Shown one piece after another: positions 57,429 through 64,000 of a stretch of DNA of 64,000 nucleotides (its first letter is position 1; every line of letters starts with the position of its first letter). Location of the stretch: positions 2,413,783-2,477,782 of the forward strand of contig JAYKAV010003266.1 of assembly GCA_035582835.1 (NCBI GenBank). The letters are read 5' to 3'. Source of the stretch: Phoebastria nigripes (taxonomy: Eukaryota; Chordata; Aves; Procellariiformes; Diomedeidae). The translations under genes were made by a program, and so were the position numbers. A model generated the notes under the pieces. It saw only the letters and a program-made list of their open reading frames with translations, was not told the origin of the DNA and searched no databases.

Positions 57429-60400
57429 CTGAAATCAGAAGAGACAGGCTTTAGCTGGTTTATATATTGGGTAACACCGCATCTGTTCAGCTCTGCTTTT
57501 GCTTGGGAAATGCAGGAACAAAGAGGCCGTGCAGATCCTGAGCTCACGCTGGCAGCGATGGTGCAGGTGGAGGTGGTCCCTACGGCCGAGAGGCCAAACG
57601 CGCAGGATGCCACGTCCCTGCCCCAAACCACCTCCATACACCAGTAACAGGCAGTGGAGGGTTAACACAAAAAAAGTGGGACACTGAGGCACAGAGCAGT
57701 AAAGACATCCCCATACAACGCAGGGCAATCCAGCCTCTAAAACCCGCTTTCAAAAAAAGCCACCTCTACCTGCTGAGCGTTTCTTTGCTTCTCGCAATGC
57801 AGTTGAAAAATCACATCCTATTATTTCCAGTATTCATGTCTCTGCCTACCCAAGCCAGGCACCCCCTTAAAAACCCAGGGTGCTCCTCAACCAGCTTCCA
57901 GCAGGTTTACCCAGGCAGAACCTGAAGTTAAATCTCTGCTGGATTACTCCTCCTCAGCTTTGGAAATTATAGCTCAGAGCAGTAAAATCACACAAGCAGC
58001 AAGCCGGCTGCGTGACTAATAAATCAGTCACTGCAAACCCAGTCAACGCATCCCACCCCGTGTCAGAAATCGTTCAGCATCTGCCTGCGTGTGGGCTCGC
58101 CGGGAGGACGACGGCTGCTGCTGCTCGCCCAGGTTTTGGGGAATTTCCTCTTAGGAGGCAAAAGGACAGATTCTACGTGTAGGTGAGCTTTACCTGCAGG
58201 TCGCACATGGAAACGTCGCTAACGAATAACGGGAAAACACGATCCCATCGTGGAGAGGCAGCTCGCAGGAGCTTCCCAAATGCAACCCAGGGTTTAGGCA
58301 ATGAATGGGTTTGGACAAAGTGCCGGAGCAGAGCCCGGCACTGCTGGCAGCACAGGCTGAGCCGACTCGGGACGAGGGGCAGAGTCCAGGCCAGGAGGAT
58401 GCTGCCATGGGGTCAGAGCGGCTGCGAGGCCTGTGCTAGATGGGAGCAGGACCACGGTGCCCATTACAGGCCATCTAAAAGGGGAAAAGCAAGGTGCTTT
58501 CTGCAGAAGAGGGCCAGAGCACGCATCTCTGGGGTACGCCAGAGGAAAGCATGCAAACCACTGCCGAGCCCTGCCTGCCCCTGCACCCCACCGCTCCCCC
58601 CCGGCCCCAGGGAGGCATCTCTGGCCACCCAGCCTCCCCGCCTCGGAGGCAGGCAAGCCAGCCCCGCGGGATGCCAGCCACCCTTCTCCAGGGACACGCA
58701 AGACAGGGAGAGAGCAAGAACAGTGCCGGGGGAGCTGGGAGGGAGGCTGTGATGAGGCACCGGGAACATGCAGTTGCAGATGGTTTTCTGCAGAGACGAA
58801 GGTTTGTAGCAGCCTCGAGCGAGAGCCTGAGCCACGCTCCCACCTCCCATCTGCCCAAGTACCACGGCACAGGCTGCCAAGGCCCACGGATGCCCTGGAA
58901 ACAACATGTCAGGACGTGATCCTCCACCATTGCGCCCAGCGTGACGGCAGAGCCCAGGCACGCTCGGGCACTGCGGGAACACAAGAACCAGCGAGCTCTT
59001 TTCTGAAAACCTGCTGAAAGGCAGGAAAGAATGCGCCAGCATATACGGACAGGGATTTTGTGTGTTCCCACCCTAAGAGTTCAAGTGCAGCCTCAGCACC
59101 TGCAGAGACCCTTGAGGCTCCCAGGGCCATCCCCGGGTGCCGGTGCTTTGCCTGCACCACACAGTGAGGGTAAGGAGGGGAGGGAAACCCAGAGCACAAA
59201 GCTAAAGATACCGAGCCACAGCCAAACAGGCAGGAAGTGCTTCTGCGGACATCCCCTGCATCCCATCTCCATCCCCTGGGACTGCGACACCAAGCCCAAA
59301 GCATGTACTCAGGACAAAAGCACCTGCTCACCTTCAGCATCCATCTGGAGCAGTCTGTTGCAGAGTTAATGGCTCCTGTAATAGTGAGATGGAAGCAAGG
59401 ACTTGTGTGACCCTGAAGTAAATTCAAATTCACAAGTGGGCTAAGAAAAGATATTAAAAAAAGTGAAATCCAGGGAGCTAAACTAACCCAGGAGTTCCTG
59501 GCTGCATGGTAAAGCCCAGCAGCCACCTCAGGGTCTCCTCGTGGGAAATAACCTGCTGCAAGGACAGGACTGCGCCGACTGCACCGCGGGTCTCTGCGGG
59601 CAGCTTGTGAGGACACACGGCTGAGCAGTGTTCCCCGCGAGGTACCGCAGCTGAACTCCTGCCCTGAGCACATCTCCAGCCCTGGGATGCCGATCACCGT
59701 CAAACCATGGTGCCAGATGCAAACCAGCAGCCAGAATTACAGCCCGCAGCAATACGCGCTGTTCATTTCTTTGCACGATGGCTGGAGCTCTTCACCAGCT
59801 TCTTCAGCCGCTTGCCTTGCCGGCAGCAGGACACGGGTCCAACAGCAGCATTCAAGAAGCCTCGATCACTTTATTGCCACAAGACCATTGGAAACTCCCT
59901 CCACGAGGCTCATCTTGTGCTTCAAGTTTTGACACCGCTTTAGCCTGGGTTACCCAAAGGCCCTTCAGCAGAGGGGCTTTCCAGCCAGCCAGGAGAACAG
60001 GTCTCCTCTAAACACAGCCTTCAGCATCCCAAAATCCAGACCTGCTGCAAACAAGCCTGCATGTGTCTTGGACTATGCTCAGGGGGCTGTATTTCACAGC
60101 GCAGCGCTCTGCTGCCTTTCCATAACTCACCACCTTCCCCGGAGACAGGCTGTGAAGACATTTTGCCAGCTCTGCCTGAAACTGCGAGCAGCGCTCCCAT
60201 ATTTCATGTGGGCTTGCTCAGAAGTTAGCGTTAGCGGAGAGCAGAAAGCGTGAAGGGATGTGCTATCAAGGCCAGTATAGAACGAAAACTGTAACCTCCA
60301 AGAAGGAAAAAAAAGGAAAAAAAGCAACTTTGGGAGCAAAGCCCGTCTCTTCTCAGGCAGCCCTGCAGCACATGAGACCAGGATGCAGCAAGCTGTAAAT

Positions 60401-63400
60401 AAGCCAGTATCGCCCCAGGCTACCCATGATATTTCTTTTAGGAGGAGAATCAAGCACAGGACAAACTAAAATCCTGGTTGCAACCTGGCAAGACAGCTAC
60501 AGTCCTGGGACTCAAAGAGCCCTGAATTCATTCAAGCGATTCCCAAGTGAGAGTTCACAACTTCTGCTTGAGACAGGCAAACAGTACGAGACCTCTCGAA
60601 ATGCAGATCTGGAGCAGTAACCCAACGGAGGAACACTGACATTGTATTACAGTCTCCTTCTTGTTCAGTGCCTTAAGAAAATAAAAGCAAAGCTTTCCTG
60701 GGGTATTTAAGAATTGCACATACATCCACTTATCATAATGGCAATTTCGACTCCACGATTTGTCAAAGTCCTTCGGCACATGCTTCACTGCAATCTATTG
60801 ACTGCAATAGGTCTTACATGGCCGCACACAGGTGCTGGGCGGGCGTGGGAGTCTTTAAAAATAATGCCAAGGGTAGAAATTTTCAAAAGTAGCACCGGGG
60901 AAAAGAAAATTTGAAAAACAATAAAAAACTTCCCTTTAAGTTAACGGAAGATGTGCACTCAGAAACCCTCCACTTCCTCATGTCACCCATTTCACAGCGC
61001 TGGAGACAGACGCAGCCGTGCTGCCACCCAGCAGGGCTGGCCCCCACCCCAACCACACAGCGAGCCAGCGCCAGGAGACCCCCGGGACCGTCCCCTCCTG
61101 CAAGCAAAGAGACTTGTAGCTGCACGGCACAGCTGCAGCGGTAAGGCATGCTGTGCACGTGTGCTACACTTCATCCATGGCACAAACACAAGCTGGTGCA
61201 GACCAGCATCCATCCAGACACGCACGGCAAAAGCAAACAGAGCGGCTCAGTCTGTCCCTGTCACTGCAATTTGCTTCTCTCCAGCGGGGCAAGTCCCTCC
61301 CCTCCTGTGATGTTTCCAGCTGAGGAAAATAGCACGTGCCAGCAATTAAGAGCTTTCTGAGCAGCTCGCATGCTGATGCCACCCGGTTTCCATGGAGGAC
61401 GCACGGTGCACCCAGGACCGCAGCAGCCTGGAGCGGTGCCGGTCCCCGGGGTTTCGCAGCAGGCACACGGCAGACGCTAATTGCTTCATGCTCCAGGGAA
61501 CCCAAATCACTCGCAGCAGGAGGAGCGGGAAGCCTGGCTCAGGAACGCGGTGCTGGTGGCACCACGTCACAGGTCTCGCACCGTGTCCCCGCACAACTCC
61601 ATCAACAAACCCCTGCCCAGCCTCCAGCATCCTGCCTTCCCCCACGCGTGTGTCTGCACGGATCCGCCGTGCCTGCTGGTCTCTCGGCTCGCTCAGCCCC
61701 CCGACTCCCCCAGCGCGCCCTGATCCTCGCAAAACGCTCGTACTCCTCCAGTCAGGCACAGGGTCAGCTGCGCTGCAGAGCTCTGCTGAGCAGCCTCCCC
61801 AGCGCTCCCACGGCAGCGTGACCCTGCCGAGGCACCCAAAGCTGCCCTGCTGCTGCTGGCGGAGACTGAATCTTGCTCCCAGGAGCTGGAATCGGACAGT
61901 GGCTGGGATAACGCTGCTCTGGCAGGAGGGCAGTTTTGTCACTCCTGCCTACTGCTCCTGCCCCGGCGGCGCTGGGGAAGGCAGGAGGCAGCTCAGCTCC
62001 CACCTGCATGAAGGTTTTCCCGAATCACTGCCTTCCTCTGCCCATCCTGCAGCTTCCTGATGCTCGGGCCCTGGTCTGGGAAAACATATTAAGGAAGAAA
62101 CACCGCCCATAATTTATTTATTTACCACATCTATTTGTTTTGGCTAACCCAAACATAAGCAAAAGCATCCACAGACCCCAAGATCCCACCGCACACAGGA
62201 GCGTACCAGCACCCGCTGCTTAGCCAGCGTGGCCAAAGCCCGAGAGCAGCACAGCACCTCCACCACGCTGAGCCTTCGTCTGCGACTGGAAGAGTGAACA
62301 AACCCTGATGTCAGGATTGCCCCAAGGAAATGGGATTCCAACCCTTGGCCGTCACAACTCTGACAATTTACATGATCACGCGGCTACGGGTAACAGGTTG
62401 TTCTCTCCCCTTCCACATGCAATTGTAATTGAAATAGAAACCCTGCATTAAGACAATTTGGCAAATACAGGTTTTAACGGCCATATTATGTTCTCTTAGT
62501 GTTATTTTATAAGTCATCTTGCATCCGGTGTGGAATTAGTTTGCTTTTATTAAGCTCCCAGTGTCAGTGACAGATGGTTTAACTGTTTCCACTGCAGCAC
62601 AATTTAAGGTGTGCAGAGAGCAACCGACCTGCACTGGAAAACAAAACCAGCGACCTTGCACGGGGCTCCCGGCTCTGCCAGCAGCTGCGACCCGGCCGTG
62701 GATTTAAAGGTGCGTCTCCAAAACAGCAGGTTGTGTGTATGGCATAAAGCAGCATGGGACTCCCAAGCTCCTCGTCCCTTACACATGAGTTGTGGTGCCA
62801 AAACCAAACCAGAAGTTATCACTTCCACAGTGCTAACGTCTAAGTGGGCTTGAAATGTAGCTAGGCCAGTTCTTACAACCGCTTTGATTTTAAAAGGAAA
62901 ACTGCAATGTGTTATGAGAGTCAGCTGGACCCATACTGCAACAAAACACTGCCAGCATTGCAAAAAAGCTCTTCACTTCCACCCCAGGGACAGCACGGGA
63001 GCAATCCTCCATACCAGCCTCTGCCAGCTCACCTTCCTCCTACACCCTCGGACTCAAGGGAAAGAAAGTTTTAACAATCTCTTTCTATGCAGCAATCCCA
63101 CCACGGGGCTGACGAGCACAGCACACACGACGACGCCCGGATAAAACCCAAGGGACATGCTCCACCCGTGGCCGAGCGGCGAGGCCACTGGAGCAGAGCT
63201 ACCGTGCACCCGAGCCGGCTGTCCTGCGGGACCCAGAGCGGTGCCATCCCGGCTCCGGCAGCTATTTAGGACTGGGGGAGCCCCGCGGGACCATAAAGGG
63301 CACTGGGGCTCCAAGGGCTCACCCCTTCACCTCTTCTTGCTGTTCACGGCAGTGATGCTCAGGCAGAGCTATGCCGCAAGCCCCCAGCAGCGGAGACCAC

Positions 63401-64000
63401 ACCATCCCCAACCCCCTGCACACCCCACGGTCGGAGACTCTGCTTTTCTGTATCACAGACCAAAACCCGCCTGCGAGCAGGACCCGAACCAGCCCAGCAG
63501 CACCAGCACCACGGCGGGGGGAGCCCTGGGAAGGGCGGCCACGGCCTGGGAAGAGAAGTGCTGCTCCTTCCATCATGTACAATTAGATCAGCTACTTCTT
63601 GCTCTTCATGAATCTACCCAGACCTCCGGTTTTGCAAAGTTTCTGGTGCAGAATACGCAATTCTGGCTGAAGGAAGAAAAACAGAAGCTATTAACCATAA
63701 ACCGTTGCCACATTTCCTGTTGTACCGGGACAGGATGAAACAAGCTGTTAACAAAACAACAGCTCGGTAACTGTGCCTGCACCTAAACCCTGGCAGTCAC
63801 TGCTGGACCTGTGGCTCTCCTGGCTGGAAACAGGGAAAGAGCAACGTCAGCCACCGTCAGGGATGGCCCGGCCGCGTGGCAGCACACCATGACGTCTGTG
63901 TGCCAGCCTGCAAAACCAGCACGTTCCCATCACCTGCATCCCTCCACCCTCACGTGCAACTGGAAGGAAAGCGATGGCAAGACTGGAGCTGCCAGGGTGC
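57429..64000 (-). other. Inferred RASSF5 upstream intron
   Basis: GC-richer DNA upstream of the first shared RASSF5 exon. I looked for the C1-domain cysteine pattern and for the RAPL-type first exon (SSGYCSLDEE in human) and did not find either, so both first exons are probably outside the window. Long open frames near 58.3-59.7 and 61.3-62.1 kb lie in GC-rich sequence and show no known domain. A MIR-like fragment is present near 57.7 kb. Confidence 0.65.
57668..57740 (-). repeat. MIR-like SINE fragment
   Basis: 'gggacactgaggcacagagc' followed by 'agtaaagacatcccc' and 'agggcaatccagcctc' resembles the reverse complement of the MIR core (remembered 'gaaactgaggcacagagag' and 'cttgcccaaggtcac'). 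Confidence 0.55.

Noticed and set aside
58294..59703. Several 190-264 codon frames on both strands
   Set aside because: They overlap one another on opposite strands in GC-rich DNA, have no domain and no splice-supported extension, and lie in the inferred RASSF5 intron.
61336..62060. Overlapping 160-220 codon frames on both strands
   Set aside because: Same reasons: GC-rich, mutually overlapping, low-complexity products.
1..64000. CRISPR arrays, prokaryotic operons, phage or integrated virus genes
   Set aside because: No direct-repeat array, no compact gene strings and no recognisable viral proteins; the window is ordinary vertebrate DNA.

Overview
The window is vertebrate nuclear DNA. It has multi-exon genes with GT-AG introns, CpG-island first exons and old SINE/LINE remnants, with no sign of prokaryotic organisation. 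Four conserved genes are recognisable in the order MAPKAPK2 (minus), DYRK3 (minus), EIF2D (plus), RASSF5 (minus). From memory this is the order of the corresponding human chromosome 1q32 block, read from the other side. Short introns, the close DYRK3/EIF2D spacing, CR1-like fragments and GC-rich flanks fit a bird, probably a microchromosome. A crocodilian or turtle cannot be excluded by eye.

Layout. 1-10826 is inferred to be intron 1 of MAPKAPK2 with no exon seen. 10827-11075 is the first coding exon of MAPKAPK2, in a CpG island that continues to about 11.6 kb. 11.1-24.3 kb is GC-rich intergenic DNA with an unassigned CpG island near 13.8-14.4 kb. 24.3-30.2 kb is AT-rich and may be a long DYRK3 3' UTR or flank. 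30219-35928 holds two DYRK3 coding exons; the first coding exon is not seen and may lie in or beside a 330-base assembly gap at 36566-36895. 36.4-37.9 kb is a CpG island between the divergent DYRK3 and EIF2D. 37476-49716 is the complete EIF2D coding region: 15 exons, all phases agreeing, 599 codons. 50.5-53.5 kb is a probable RASSF5 3' UTR. 53533-57428 holds the four C-terminal RASSF5 exons, and 57.4-64 kb is probably the RASSF5 intron leading to first exons outside the window.

The genes do not form an operon-like pathway; their adjacency is ancestral synteny. MAPKAPK2 is a p38-activated stress kinase. DYRK3 is a condensate-dissolving kinase. EIF2D delivers tRNA to the ribosome and recycles or reinitiates ribosomes. 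RASSF5 is a Ras/Rap effector that binds MST kinases. EIF2D and DYRK3 are divergent, and EIF2D and RASSF5 are convergent.

I found no previously undescribed system. The observations most worth a second look are a seven-codon upstream ORF (stop included) just before the EIF2D start, in a YY1/TISU-like motif; the orphan CpG island with a long ORF and a duplicated G-quadruplex motif; and the gap that may hide the DYRK3 first exon.
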